DNA of 64,000 bases, taken from positions 496,001 to 560,000 of the forward strand of contig CATOSI010000002.1 of assembly GCA_951812505.1 (NCBI GenBank). Reading direction: 5' to 3'. Below the pieces are notes generated by a model. That model did not search any database, was not told where the DNA came from, and was given only the letters and a program-made list of their open reading frames with translations. This DNA comes from an uncultured Dehalococcoidia bacterium (GTDB lineage Bacteria > Chloroflexota > Dehalococcoidia > Lucifugimonadales > UBA1123). The translations under genes were made by a program, and so were the position numbers. Positions 1 through 10,919 of this stretch are shown piece after piece. Position 1 is the first letter of the stretch; every line of letters starts with the position of its first letter.

Positions 1-1766
1 GAACTCTCATCCCGCTTCCGAGGCTCTGGTCCCTCAGCGATATATGGACTATCGGACTCTACGGTAAACGACGACGTGAGACGTTGCACATCGGACTTGA
101 TACGGGGTCTGTCTACGAACTCAAAGTATTCATGGATATCGTAAGCGAGCATCCGTGCGCTCAGTCTACGTTGGCGTTCATACACAGAACCGCGGCTCGG
201 ATCTTCCCCGTAGCTGTCGCGGGAAACGAACTTGGCAGGTTCTCCGCCAGATAGCTCGTGTTCGAGCCTTGCACCTTCAGCCGAGTCCTGCAGTATATAC
301 CAGTCATAGTGCTGGGCCAGCAGCCTCTGACGTGCAACGGCCACTGCAACCTCTGAGGAATCGGAAGTGATCCAGCGCCTACCCCATTTCTCCGCGGCAA
401 TGGCCGAAGTGCCTGAACCACAGGTCGGATCAAGGATAAGGTCGCCGGGGTCGGTGGTCATCAGGATGCACTGCTCTATGACAGCCTGTGGAGTCTGGAC
501 CACGTAGGTCTTGTTTCGGTCACCACGAAACACCCAGTTATTAGCACTGATTGGAGTGCCCAGCAGCTCGTCTTCATAGAGTATCCACCGAGGATTCTTT
601 CCCGTACTGAGATCCATCCGTCCTTGGGCAGCTATAGCGTCCATTCCTTCGTGGCTCACACGCCACTGATTTCCTGTTGGACACGGATAAACCGTCGAAT
701 TGTACGTCCAAGACTCTGACCTACCGGTTGTAGAATGACCAGCCGAATCAAGAGGTAGCCTCTGAAACAGCCTAGCGCCTGCCGGAATCAACTTGTCTGG
801 ATCCTCTCTTTCCCTCCGTGTGAGTGGACGGATAGAGTCATTTGACAACTCCAATCCCACATCAAAGCCCATGCGAGATATTTTGTCAGCCCGATCCGAG
901 GCTTCCTCGTGCAGTTGGTGATACTTCACCTGTGACTTGTCCTTCGCAAACCAGACCAACCAATTGCCGATTTCAGGCAGAAGCCTTGTGCTGTAGTTCA
1001 GACTGGTCACGTAAGGAATTGTTGCCACATGATGCTCATGACCGAATACCTCCGACATGAGCATCGCGGCGACATGTAGGTTGCCAGCTCCTATCTGCAA
1101 AAACATGCTGCCGGTGTCCGACAGCAGTGCCTTTGCCAGAACGAGCTGAAGACGTAGCTGATCCAGATAGCTGTGGACACCATTCTTGTAGCTGTCTCTG
1201 AATGCTTTGACCTGCTCTAGGTCGTAGGGAACGGACTCGAGTGTCTCGGTAACATTGAGGTCATCAATCAGGCCCTGCCAGTTGGAACGGAAGTCGATGT
1301 TGTACGGTGGGTCCATGTAGACCATGTCCACCTTTCCCCTCATACCCTCCCGTTCGAGCAGGGATGCCATCATGCGCTGGGATGGAGCTCTTACAAGGCG
1401 ATTCGTCCAGTTGCCGCTGTGCCGATATGGTTCGAACACCGCTCCATCAGGAGTGCCGTTGAACGTAGAGAACATATCGGACTGGATCGTCTCTGAGTCC
1501 TTCAACATAGAGTTCAGAAACCCCACCGCATTCACCTTCTCGTGGACGTAGAGAGGGCCGTGCATCACAGACACATCGTCGGCCTCCCTACCACGCTTCC
1601 AGGCAAGTCGCGGATAGCTGGACTCTTCCACCTCGATGCTAGCCCGTCTATCAGCGACCGTGGCCTCGTCAAGATCGATGGCCGACTCATGCGTGGGGAG
1701 GGCCAGGCGCTTCCTGCCGACATGTTCATATGCCTGCGCTTCGGAATTCTGAGTGTTTGTTGTCAT
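1..1766 (-). CDS. DNA methyltransferase (Type III Mod-like), runs off the left window edge
   Basis: Minus-strand frame open from ATG at 1766 to position 1 (absent from the ORF track because no stop lies in the window). Contains VYMDPPYNIDF and LILDPTCGSGTSAIAAEKW in the same frame. ATGA overlap with the upstream Res gene. Confidence 0.88.
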   Translation of the reverse strand, partial: MTTNTQNSEAQAYEHVGRKRLALPTHESAIDLDEATVADRRASIEVEESSYPRLAWKRGREADDVSVMHGPLYVHEKVNAVGFLNSMLKDSETIQSDMFSTFNGTPDGAVFEPYRHSGNWTNRLVRAPSQRMMASLLEREGMRGKVDMVYMDPPYNIDFRSNWQGLIDDLNVTETLESVPYDLEQVKAFRDSYKNGVHSYLDQLRLQLVLAKALLSDTGSMFLQIGAGNLHVAAMLMSEVFGHEHHVATIPYVTSLNYSTRLLPEIGNWLVWFAKDKSQVKYHQLHEEASDRADKISRMGFDVGLELSNDSIRPLTRREREDPDKLIPAGARLFQRLPLDSAGHSTTGRSESWTYNSTVYPCPTGNQWRVSHEGMDAIAAQGRMDLSTGKNPRWILYEDELLGTPISANNWVFRGDRNKTYVVQTPQAVIEQCILMTTDPGDLILDPTCGSGTSAIAAEKWGRRWITSDSSEVAVAVARQRLLAQHYDWYILQDSAEGARLEHELSGGEPAKFVSRDSYGEDPSRGSVYERQRRLSARMLAYDIHEYFEFVDRPRIKSDVQRLTSSFTVESDSPYIAEGPEPRKRDES

Positions 1767-4753
1767 CAGGACAACTCCTCTTTCGCGTCATCTATCATTG
1801 CGTTCAGATTCGATGGGGAGGTCACATACAGGTATTCCCATCTTCCGTACTCGCTGAGATCAGGGTGGGTGTTGACACCAGGAATCCAGTACTCCTCTGC
1901 GTACCTCCGCTTCACATGGTCGCTGCTGCGCTCCTCGCCCTTCACCTCTATCACGATGTTCAGGATGCTGGCGTCATCCAGTTTCACCTGTGCGACAAAG
2001 TCCGGATGATATCGACGCCAGACGCCACCACTGTCGGAATCGAGCCAAGGGATGTGCCAGCCAAGCCGTTCGTTCCTCACCCATCTGAGTACGTCATCGC
2101 GGAGGTCCAGGGCCTGTGCAACCTGCACCTCCCACCCACTATCACATACGGCATGGCTGATTTCGGACTTGCTCGTTTCACACACGTCCTGACGTCGGGT
2201 CTCGAACTCATCGAACGGCGCGGTGAACCGCCACGCAACGTTGTCGTCAAGCCTTGCGTCGACTCGGCGAGCCCGGGCCCGCTCACCGGCCCTGGTCGCT
2301 CGCTCCAGCCATTCGGCGAGTCCATAGGCCTCCGCGTCCGACGAGTCAGTGTAAACGCTTCCGTCAGTGACGGTTAAGAGTCCGCGGAACATGGCCCTGT
2401 CGACAACTCTGAGAGACTGCCGGAACAGTGCTGCTCTATCGATGCTGGCCGACCCCTCATGCTCTCTGACGAGCTGCCCGGCAAACTGCGCCGCAGCCAG
2501 AAAGGCGACCCTGCGGAATCCAATCGGATCCGCGGTTAGCGTCTCCTCCGGGCCGAGGGTTGCGCCGAGCATCGTCTCGCGCTGGCTGAGGGGGACAAGC
2601 TCCAGTTCCGGAACTTCCTCCCAGTCCTCCACACCGACCACCATCTCCTCATCTCCGCCGAATGCCTCATATTCAACCACATTCGGCCATCGCACACGAT
2701 ACTCTTCGCGTCCCGGCACCAGACCGACAGTGTAGGTTTTCACCGGTTCCTTTGGTTCCGAGGATCCTGTTTCTTCAGATGGGGGAACATAGCTCCAGGG
2801 GACGCCAACGACTGTGGAGTATTCGGGATCGAACCGCCTGGTGTCGTCATCGATTTCGTATATGCGCCTCCGCAGTGTCCTGCCACCCACCTGTTCACAA
2901 AGGAGTTGAGAACCGAACGCCCGGAACCCCACCATGTGTGTAACGGTCCTAGCATCCCACCCCTCGGTGATCATACCAACGCTGACAACGCAGCGGACGC
3001 GAGCGCCTGGCAAGCCAGGCTTCCCAACTGTATTTAGGACACGCCTGAGAACCTCCCGGTCATCCCCTTCTGACAGCCTGCGCTTGTCGCGCCTGTCCTC
3101 GCTCAATCGCGCGTTGGGAAATCTGTCCCGATACAGGTCTGCCAAGACACGTATCGGCTTGGCCAGCGCCTGGTTGAGATCGCCCTCGTTCGATTCCATC
3201 TTCGAGTGCATCAGGATGGTGCTCGGCTCGTCGTATGGCCTGCCGTTGGCGTCCCAGTTACTGAGAAGCTCTCCCAGGCGTCCTGGGTATGCAACTCCTT
3301 CTTCTTGCTCATACCCGGCGATGTACCTGTACAGACCGTTGGCATTGTTGATCGTATTGCTGACCACAACAAATGCTGGCACCTTCGAGTCACTCCGGTG
3401 CCGCTCCCATTCCTGACTCTCCCTCTCGTAGTCGCTGTACATCGTCTGGAGGGCCGACTCCAGGTCTGAGTTGATACGTCGCTCGCTGAACGGACCCTTG
3501 GTATCCTTCGTCTGATTGTAGATGTCCCTGTAGATCGGTATCTGCTCAACGGACAGATTGTCCGACACCGGGGCCCGCGGTATCTTCACGATGCCTGCCT
3601 CGATTGCGTCCACGATGGAGTAGTCTGATATGACCCAGGGGAAGAGTTTGCCCTTCTGATTGCGGTCGCCTGATATAAACGACGGTGTCGCCGAGAAGTC
3701 CACTGCCGAGTGCAGCTTGGACGCCCTGTGGAGCGCACGAATCGCGCCGTACCAGATCATCGCCTCCCTGCCTTCGACACTTCCTCCCCCGCGCTGGTAG
3801 CAGTGGTGACCTTCATCGTTCAGCACTATGACGGGATCATGTCCATACTCGAAGAGGTCCCCAAGGGCACGGGCCAACGCCTCGCTAGAAGCCTCCCGCT
3901 TGGCGGTGTATCCGGAGACTATCTTGCCCATGCTGGACACACCCATCATATCGACGTTCCTCTGCATGAAAGTCTGGAAGTTGACAACTTCAATCTGAGC
4001 AGAGTTGATGCGCCGGCGATACCCTCCGACCGGCGGCAGCAAGTCCATCTCTGTGTAGACGTCGTTCTGATCCGTCGAGTCAGTCCGTAGACCTGACAGG
4101 AGCCTGTCGCGAACAGTTATGCCCGGCGTGATGGCAACGAACCTGTTCGTGAACCGCTCGTCAGCGACGTACTCCCACCGATTCGCAGCCTGCCACAGCA
4201 CCGTCATAGCCATGACTACCGTCTTGCCGACACCCGTCGCCATCTTTACCGCCCAGCGCCGTATGTTGTCGTTGTACTCCGCATTCACCGCCATAAGGAA
4301 CTCGTTAGTCCGGTCCTCGGGCGCAGCTTCTGTCAGGTAGATGAGCGTTCTGATGGCATCGAGCTGTGCAAAGTAGAGACGAATGCTACGCTCAGAATCC
4401 TCCCAGTATCGTAGGAGAGTCAGCGTGACATCGGTGACTCCCGGATATCCCTTCCGGCGCCAGTCTTCAACCCTCTGCCTGAGCTGGTTGATGTGGTCCA
4501 TCGAACTGAGGGGATCCTGTGTCCCGGGCAGGACCTGCTGGTATCCCATGGGCAGGGGTACGGGGGACAGATACGCTTCCGTTGGACGCCGGCCGGGACT
4601 TGCGTCACCCTTGATCGCCAGTCCGCTGTTATCGACGCGGTAGTGCCAGCACGGAAAGTCGTACGGAGAGTTGATGACAGGTTGACGTACGGGATCGTTC
4701 GGTGGTTTCCCGCACCCTGATTCGCACATTGTCACTCCTCCTGCCTCGACCAT
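1766..4753 (-). CDS. Type III restriction enzyme Res-like subunit (DEAD/DEAH helicase plus C-terminal nuclease-like region)
   Basis: 995 aa; MATGVGKTVVMAMTVLW Walker A, VIVLNDEGHHC Walker B-like, EQVGGRTLRR helicase motif VI-like, C-terminal IEVKGE nuclease-like motif. Confidence 0.88.
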   Translation of the reverse strand: MVEAGGVTMCESGCGKPPNDPVRQPVINSPYDFPCWHYRVDNSGLAIKGDASPGRRPTEAYLSPVPLPMGYQQVLPGTQDPLSSMDHINQLRQRVEDWRRKGYPGVTDVTLTLLRYWEDSERSIRLYFAQLDAIRTLIYLTEAAPEDRTNEFLMAVNAEYNDNIRRWAVKMATGVGKTVVMAMTVLWQAANRWEYVADERFTNRFVAITPGITVRDRLLSGLRTDSTDQNDVYTEMDLLPPVGGYRRRINSAQIEVVNFQTFMQRNVDMMGVSSMGKIVSGYTAKREASSEALARALGDLFEYGHDPVIVLNDEGHHCYQRGGGSVEGREAMIWYGAIRALHRASKLHSAVDFSATPSFISGDRNQKGKLFPWVISDYSIVDAIEAGIVKIPRAPVSDNLSVEQIPIYRDIYNQTKDTKGPFSERRINSDLESALQTMYSDYERESQEWERHRSDSKVPAFVVVSNTINNANGLYRYIAGYEQEEGVAYPGRLGELLSNWDANGRPYDEPSTILMHSKMESNEGDLNQALAKPIRVLADLYRDRFPNARLSEDRRDKRRLSEGDDREVLRRVLNTVGKPGLPGARVRCVVSVGMITEGWDARTVTHMVGFRAFGSQLLCEQVGGRTLRRRIYEIDDDTRRFDPEYSTVVGVPWSYVPPSEETGSSEPKEPVKTYTVGLVPGREEYRVRWPNVVEYEAFGGDEEMVVGVEDWEEVPELELVPLSQRETMLGATLGPEETLTADPIGFRRVAFLAAAQFAGQLVREHEGSASIDRAALFRQSLRVVDRAMFRGLLTVTDGSVYTDSSDAEAYGLAEWLERATRAGERARARRVDARLDDNVAWRFTAPFDEFETRRQDVCETSKSEISHAVCDSGWEVQVAQALDLRDDVLRWVRNERLGWHIPWLDSDSGGVWRRYHPDFVAQVKLDDASILNIVIEVKGEERSSDHVKRRYAEEYWIPGVNTHPDLSEYGRWEYLYVTSPSNLNAMIDDAKEELS

Positions 4754-5138
4754 TCATATCTTGGACGACGCATGACAGATGCTCAACTAAGAGCGCCACG
4801 CTGTCAAGGGCGGGGAGATAGAGAAGTGGGCCTTATGGAACTTCGGTGCACTGGGCACCTAGATCTGCCAGAGTAAGTCGTAGATCCTGACACCTATGAG
4901 GTGTGATCATCGGGACCAGTATATCCGTTCTCGGATGAACCGTCCGTGCGATGAGAATGGCACCAACTATCTCAAGCGCAGGCACACTATTGAGGCCCGA
5001 GGTCTTTGAGGTCTGGGAGACTTCCGCCAAAGCCCGCGAGTCCCGGACGATCCTTTCACGCCAGCCTCATTCCAGCGTGAGACGTATCCACCGGATGGGA
5101 CGGGAACTTTGTCGCCCTGCTCGAGTGACCCTCTAACC

Positions 5139-5594
5139 CTATTCGCGCCCTATCAGATAGACGTCTGCCAAGCCGCCGAGTATCTCTTGGAGAGACTTAC
5201 GAACCGACTGGCACACCTCTAGCGCTCGTGAATCTTCCGTCCAGCTGGCGTAGCTAAAGCTTCCGAGGTCATCAATAGCCATGTCCAAGTTCTGCCAGAC
5301 CGCGCGCAGCTTTGCCTCATTTTCGTTGTTGCCCTCACTTTGCCCAATGAGTTCGCTTATCAGAAGATCCTGGGTATCCTGTCCCTCGATTTCGTCCTGC
5401 ACGCTCAACCTCGCCTCCCGAAGGTGGCCCTGTGCAATAAGCTGCCGGACTCTCGCCTGCTCTCCAAACCGTCTTGCCATGGAGGGTGCAGTTCCCCTTC
5501 GGGGTGCGTACGTCTGGTCCTCCAGACAGCTAGCGGCCTGTCCCATCAGCAATTCCGCCATTCTCAAACTGTCTTCAAGAGTGTCCTGCATCAA
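5139..5594 (-). CDS. hypothetical protein
   Basis: 151 aa ORF without obvious homology. Confidence 0.4.
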   Translation of the reverse strand: MMQDTLEDSLRMAELLMGQAASCLEDQTYAPRRGTAPSMARRFGEQARVRQLIAQGHLREARLSVQDEIEGQDTQDLLISELIGQSEGNNENEAKLRAVWQNLDMAIDDLGSFSYASWTEDSRALEVCQSVRKSLQEILGGLADVYLIGRE

Positions 5595-5729
5595 TTGGTC
5601 AGATCCTTCTCATCTATCATGTGTTCATGATCATGTCCACCAGCCGCAGGAGAACCAGCTGACCGAACTTAGACCGGATTCAAAGACCTTTTTCAGCGCT
5701 GTCGCTACGGTACCCCTACCGGGCGTCCA

Positions 5730-7093
5730 AGTAGTGTCCCTTAGAGTGGTGTAATAGAGAAGGTGGCCTAGCATAGATAAAGCCACCGCGTCATCCTTAG
5801 AGAAGTAGAAGCTCAATGCAAGGAGGACGGCGATGGCAAGAGACAGTATCGATATTTTGGAGCTATTGCGCAAGCGGGGTGTGGACGGAGACGTGGACTT
5901 TCTTCGCGAGGCGCTGCGGGTGTTGATGGATGCGATCATGGATGCCGAGGTCTCAGCGAGGATCGGCGCCGATCATGGTGAACGGACTCCCGACCGGCTC
6001 ACTCATCGCAACGGGTACCGCTCCCGCACGTGGGACACGAGGGTCGGCACCATGGAGCTTCGCATACCCAAGCTGAGGGAGGGGAGCTACTTCCCTTCTC
6101 TGCTGGAGCCTCGAAGACGCAGTGAGCGAGCACTTCTGGCGGTGATCCAGCAGGCGTACGTCGAGGGTGTGTCGACGAGGCGGGTGGACGACCTGGTCAA
6201 GGCGCTGGGATGCGAGGGCATCTCCAAGAGCCAGGTGTCTCGTATCTGTGTGGAACTCGACGGTGTGGTCGACAGCTTCCTGGGTCGGCCGCTGGACACA
6301 GGACCGTACTGCTACGTGTGGCTGGACGCGCTGAGCCAGAAGGTCAGAGAGGAAGGCAGGATAGTCAACGTATCTGTGGCTGTGGCGACCGCGGTCAACG
6401 CCGAGGGCAAGCGTGAGATAGTGGGTATAGACGTGGGAACGAGTGAGGACGGTGCTGGCTGGCGTTCCTGCGATCCTTATCCGCCAGGGGCCTTACTGGT
6501 GTTCAGTTGGTGACCTCGGATGCACACCGTGGACTGAGGGACGCGATAGCGACTGTGTTCGCCGGCGCCAGTTGGCAGAGATGCCGCACCCACTTCATGA
6601 CCAACCTTCTCACCCGCGTACCCAAGAGTGCCCAGCCCTGGGTTGCGACCATGGTCCGCACGATCTACCAGCAGCCGTCTGCCGAGGAGGTGCACTCCCA
6701 GCTCGACAGAGTCGTGGATCAACTGAGTCCCCGGTTCCCGGAAGCATCCTCGATGTTGGCAGAAGCCGGAACTGACATCTTGGCCTTCACATCCTTCCCC
6801 AGCGCTCACTGGAAGCAGGTGTGGTCGAACAATCCCCAGGAGCGGCTGAACAAAGAGATAAGGCGCAGAACCGACGTGGTGGGCATCTTCCCGAACCGGC
6901 CTGCGGTGCGTCGGCTGATCGGAGCCGTACTGGCCGAGCAGCACGATGAGTGGGTAGTGGGCAGACGATACCTGACGCCGGCTTCAGCGACCTATGACAA
7001 AACGCTGCCGGAGGCCCAGATCACACAGCCGACTGCGGCCTGACTAGAACAAAAGGATTGACGAACTCCCACACCACGTACGGGGACTTGACC
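5730..7093 (+). mobile_element. IS256-family element, copy 1, transposase frameshifted
   Basis: 8-bp direct repeats GGCGTCCA at 5722-5729 and 7094-7101; near-identical to copy 2; 1364 bp against 1368 bp. Confidence 0.9.
5833..7043 (+). pseudogene. IS256-family transposase, frameshifted
   Basis: ORFs 5833-6513 and 6507-7043 together match the intact 404 aa copy at 20912-22126; 4-nt deletion near 6453. Confidence 0.9.
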
Positions 7094-7126
7094 GGCGTCC
7101 ATGAGCATGAGCCAGGGATCAGCCCG

Positions 7127-7459
7127 CTAGGTTGTCTCACTTTCTCCAGCGCGAGCAAAGTTCGTGATCACAACTTCCCCCTCCGGGAACTCGGCCACGA
7201 TCTTCAGCCGACCTCCCACTGCCTCGATGTAGGAGCGAAGACTGGAAACGTACACGTCAGCGCGCTGCTCCAGCTTGGCCACCGCCGGCTGGTTCACCTT
7301 CAGCGTCCTGGCGACATCCACCTGCGTCAGTTCCCTGGCGCGGCGAAGCTCGTGCAGCGGCAACTCCGCAATCAGGTCCCTCTTCATGGCGTCAACGCGC
7401 CTGCGGCGCTCCGGGCCGAAGTCCGCGGTCAGTTCACCGAATGGGTGTCGTCCGCTCAT
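7127..7459 (-). CDS. XRE-family antitoxin (HigA-like)
   Basis: HTH pattern ELTQVDVARTLKVNQPAVAKLEQRADVYVSSLRSYIEAVGG; adjoins toxin-like ORF. Confidence 0.85.
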   Translation of the reverse strand: MSGRHPFGELTADFGPERRRRVDAMKRDLIAELPLHELRRARELTQVDVARTLKVNQPAVAKLEQRADVYVSSLRSYIEAVGGRLKIVAEFPEGEVVITNFARAGESETT

Positions 7460-7818
7460 CAGATCAGTCCCTCCCGTCTCAGTTCCTCCAGATGCTCGTC
7501 GTAGAGCGCGTCCGCGATTGGAACGTACTTCTCGTAGAACCTGTCATTGCCGGTCTTGTCCCCTCCGATGAGGAGTATCGACGCCCGCCTGGGGTCGAAG
7601 GCGTAGAAGACCCGGACCGGCCTGCCGCGTCTCTGCACCCGGAGTTCGCGCATGACGCCGTGCCGTGAACTCCTTATGTCCGATGAGTACGGGTGCGGCA
7701 GGTTCGGGCCATACTCCATGAGCAGCTCGACCCTCGCCGCCACGGCGTCCTGCTGGTCCACGGTCCGACCATGCCACCACTCTCCGAACTCGTCGTTGTA
7801 CTCAACTTCCCAGGACAT
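7459..7818 (-). CDS. RelE/HigB-family toxin (Gp49-like)
   Basis: GVMRELRVQRRGRPVRVFYAFDPRRASILLIGGDKTGNDRFYEKYVPIAD; immediately upstream of the antitoxin. Confidence 0.85.
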   Translation of the reverse strand: MSWEVEYNDEFGEWWHGRTVDQQDAVAARVELLMEYGPNLPHPYSSDIRSSRHGVMRELRVQRRGRPVRVFYAFDPRRASILLIGGDKTGNDRFYEKYVPIADALYDEHLEELRREGLI

Positions 7819-8091
7819 GAATCGATTGTATTCCTATCAGGGAATAACCTGCAATATTCCAGCGCCATTTTCTCAGTTAGATCAGACGAGGTCGACAGGA
7901 GAGGTTCCATCGAATCCGGAGATGAGCGCCGTCGTCGCATTCAGGCACATAATCGCAACGACCACGGTTACGAGTCCAATTAATCTATAAACCATGCCGT
8001 CCGGTCGCTCATACTTGTTCCAAGCTCACAGTCGCCAGATATTCTATCCCATCAGCGAGTTCCAATTCCCCTGTGCTCCGACGTCCGCAGC

Positions 8092-8594
8092 CATGAGAGC
8101 CCTCACGCTACACCAGCCCTGGGCGAGCCTCATCGCCCTGGGACACAAGACGACCGAGACCCGCAGCTGGCCCGCGCCGAAGATGCTGGTCGGCTCCCGT
8201 ATCGCCATCCACGCCGCCAAACGCAGGTCCAGGCGCGACGAGTGGAACGACCGGGTGGCGGAGGCCGTGGCCGGCATGGATATTCCTCTCGGCGTAATTG
8301 TCGCCACCGCCCGGGTGGACGGCTGCGTGAGGGTTCTGAGCAACGGCTTCGCCAGGCTGTCGGAGCCGGCCGACGCCGGGAAGGTATGGGTCGCGAACAG
8401 GTTCAGGCAGGAAACACAGGGACGCCCACCGGATGAATTCTGATCCCTACGGCGATAACTCGGAGGGACGCTGGATATGGCCGCTGTCGCGCGCCAGGCC
8501 AATCAAACCGCCCATCGAGGCGAGGGGCAGACGGGACGTCTGGACACTGCCGCACGACGTCCGCGCGCAGCTGGGAGCCCCATCTGTCCCATAA
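8092..8594 (+). pseudogene. ASCH-domain protein, probably frameshifted near 8440
   Basis: MRALTLHQPWASLIALGHKTTETRSWPAPKMLVGSRIAIHAAKR; C-terminal EGRWIWPLSRARPIKPPIEARGRRDVWTLP lies in another frame just downstream. Confidence 0.6.
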
Positions 8595-8823
8595 CGGGAG
8601 CTTATCGCGGACCGCGGTATCTCTTTATCCACGTCGACGTCTGCAGGAAATCGCCGGGTCGCAGGACTGCCGCGTTGACAGTCGAAATCAACACGGCACA
8701 TCTTTGGGCGAGACAGCAGTTCTGACATTCCGGCACGAATCCGGAGAGTGCATGTCCATCACACCTCAGCCAGAACGCGCCAGCGCGCCGGACGAAGCTC
8801 CCAACCCGCGCCAGCAGTCCGCT

Positions 8824-9058
8824 GGCCTACCTGGCCGCGCCCTTCAGCCACCCGGACCCGGAGGTCAGACGGCGCAGGCTCAAAGAGGTGAACGGGTACG
8901 CCGCCCACCTGCTCAGCCGCGGCATACTCGCGTTCTCTCCCCTCTCCTATGGAGCGCAGTTCGACTCGCCGGATATTCCGGACAGCGTGTGGTACGAACT
9001 CGGACTATGGATCATGGAAGGCTGCGACCAACTCTGGCTGATCGTGCTCGCCAGGTGA
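8824..9058 (+). CDS. DUF1937-like / nucleoside deoxyribosyltransferase-like fragment, start not resolved
   Basis: Manual translation: LAYLAAPFSHPDPEVRRRRLKEVNGYAAHLLSRGILAFSPLSYGAQFDSPDIPDSVWYELGLWIMEGCDQLWLIVLAR*; no clear ATG in frame. Confidence 0.5.
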
Positions 9059-9470
9059 TCAGTCGCCGCCGCGCAGTCCTTACGATTCGTTTTGCCGGCA
9101 GTGCTTCAATTTCCACACTGGGTTACCTTTCGCTTCGTAATTGGATAATCATGAACAGGCCCTCACGCTCTCAACTCCTCTTCCGCATATAACCCACCCT
9201 CGCCACCTTTTATACATCACTATGCCAGATCACTTCCGATTCACCGCTGCCTTTTCACCAGACTCCCGAACAGTTCCGCCATGTTGCATTTCTTCAAACT
9301 CCACCCAGTTGAGGTCCCTCCCCCATTCGGGCACGAAGACCTGATTTGGAGCCACGAGATTTACAGCCATTCGAGACACCACGCTGGCCTATTTGCGAGT
9401 AACCCTGCTGTGATAGAGTGGCGAGAACTTTGAAGAACTCGCCCTATTCGACCAACCGGAGACTTTCACG

Positions 9471-10919
9471 ATGGTTGACCGAATCAACGCCGAAATCCAA
9501 AATCGCACGCTGTTCATCGGGGACAACCTCGACATACTCCGCGGCATCAACTCCGAGTCCGTGGACCTCATCTACCTCAACCCACCGCGCAACGCTGGCG
9601 AGGCGCAGGAGGGTGGCCCCAGCACCGCAGCACGAGGCGTTTCCTTCCGAGATGTCTGGACGGGCTCTGACCTAAAGGCCGAATGGACAGCAGAGATTGA
9701 CCTCCGCCAACCGGACATCCTGTATGCCATCAACGCGGCGAAGGTCACTCATGGAGATTCGATGGCCGGATATCTCACCTACATGGCCGCTCGTCTGATT
9801 GAACTCCAGCGCATCCTCAAGCCCGCCGGCAGCATCTACCTCCACACAGGACCAGAGGCCACTCACTATCTCAGGGCCGCGATGGACGCTCTATTTGGGC
9901 ACGAGAACTTCAAGAGCGAGATAGTCTGGCAGAGAGAGGCTCGGTACGCCGGTGGTCGCAGATGGAGATGGGCGCACGACACACTCCTCTTCTACACGGG
10001 ACCGCATAGGCACAGATGGAACACAGTCCACATGGAACAGCCACTCGATTATCTGGAGCGTAACTACAGGCACGAGGACGAGAGAGGCAGATACCAGCTG
10101 GGTCCCATCACCGCCAAGGGACGCAGAAGTGGCGAGTTGAACATCGAATGGGGCGGTTTTGTTCCAGGTAGTCGCGGTCTACACTGGAGCCTGCCCCTGG
10201 CCGCTATCAGGAGAGAGTATCCAGATCGAGACGACCTGGCCGAGCTTAGTACGCACCAGAAGCTGGATTTAATGCTCCAGGCAAGACTGATACACAAAGC
10301 TGAATCAACTACGATACCGCGTTATAAGATATACGCCGACGACATGGCCGAGCGCGGCCCTCTCCTGGATATCCTGACCAACATAGGTCGGGTGGAATGG
10401 AACTCCAGAGAGCGCACTGGATGGCCGGGTCAGGTTCCAGAATCGCTTCTGAAACTGATCGTCAGAGCCTCTACTAATGAAAACGACATAGTCCTGGATC
10501 CCTTCTGCGGGTCGGGAACCGCATGCTGTGTTGCCGAGACTCTGAAGAGACGCTGGATCGGTATCGAGCAGGTCCCAAAGGCCAAGGACATACTTGGCAG
10601 TCGGCTTCCGAGCGGAGACGCCGACCGGATGACCGTCCGCGACACGGCACCCAAGAGGACAGACTGCTCGGAAAAGCTCGACCCGACGAAAACCTGGGAA
10701 CTACTGCATCACCGACAGTCCGGCACCTGCAACGGGTGTGGCTACGAGTTGCCTTCTCACCTCTTGACAATAGATAGGGTCGCCCCGATACCTCGACGCG
10801 CACCCGACAGCCCCGATAACCTTCAGTTTCTGTGCCTCGGCTGCAAGACTATAAAGGGCGAGAACGACATGAATCACCTGCGGATAGAGCTTCACCAGCG
10901 GGGCATCCGTCCACTCTAG
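9471..10919 (+). CDS. DNA methyltransferase fused to C-terminal HNH-like domain
   Basis: [11 protein letters not shown] motif IV-like, [27 protein letters not shown] motif I-like; C-terminal [44 protein letters not shown] is HNH-like. Confidence 0.85.
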   Translation: MVDRINAEIQNRTLFIGDNLDILRGINSESVDLIYLNPPRNAGEAQEGGPSTAARGVSFRDVWTGSDLKAEWTAEIDLRQPDILYAINAAKVTHGDSMAGYLTYMAARLIELQRILKPAGSIYLHTGPEATHYLRAAMDALFGHENFKSEIVWQREARYAGGRRWRWAHDTLLFYTGPHRHRWNTVHMEQPLDYLERNYRHEDERGRYQLGPITAKGRRSGELNIEWGGFVPGSRGLHWSLPLAAIRREYPDRDDLAELSTHQKLDLMLQARLIHKAESTTIPRYKIYADDMAERGPLLDILTNIGRVEWNSRERTGWPGQVPESLLKLIVRASTNENDIVLDPFCGSGTACCVAETLKRRWIGIEQVPKAKDILGSRLPSGDADRMTVRDTAPKRTDCSEKLDPTKTWELLHHRQSGTCNGCGYELPSHLLTIDRVAPIPRRAPDSPDNLQFLCLGCKTIKGENDMNHLRIELHQRGIRPL

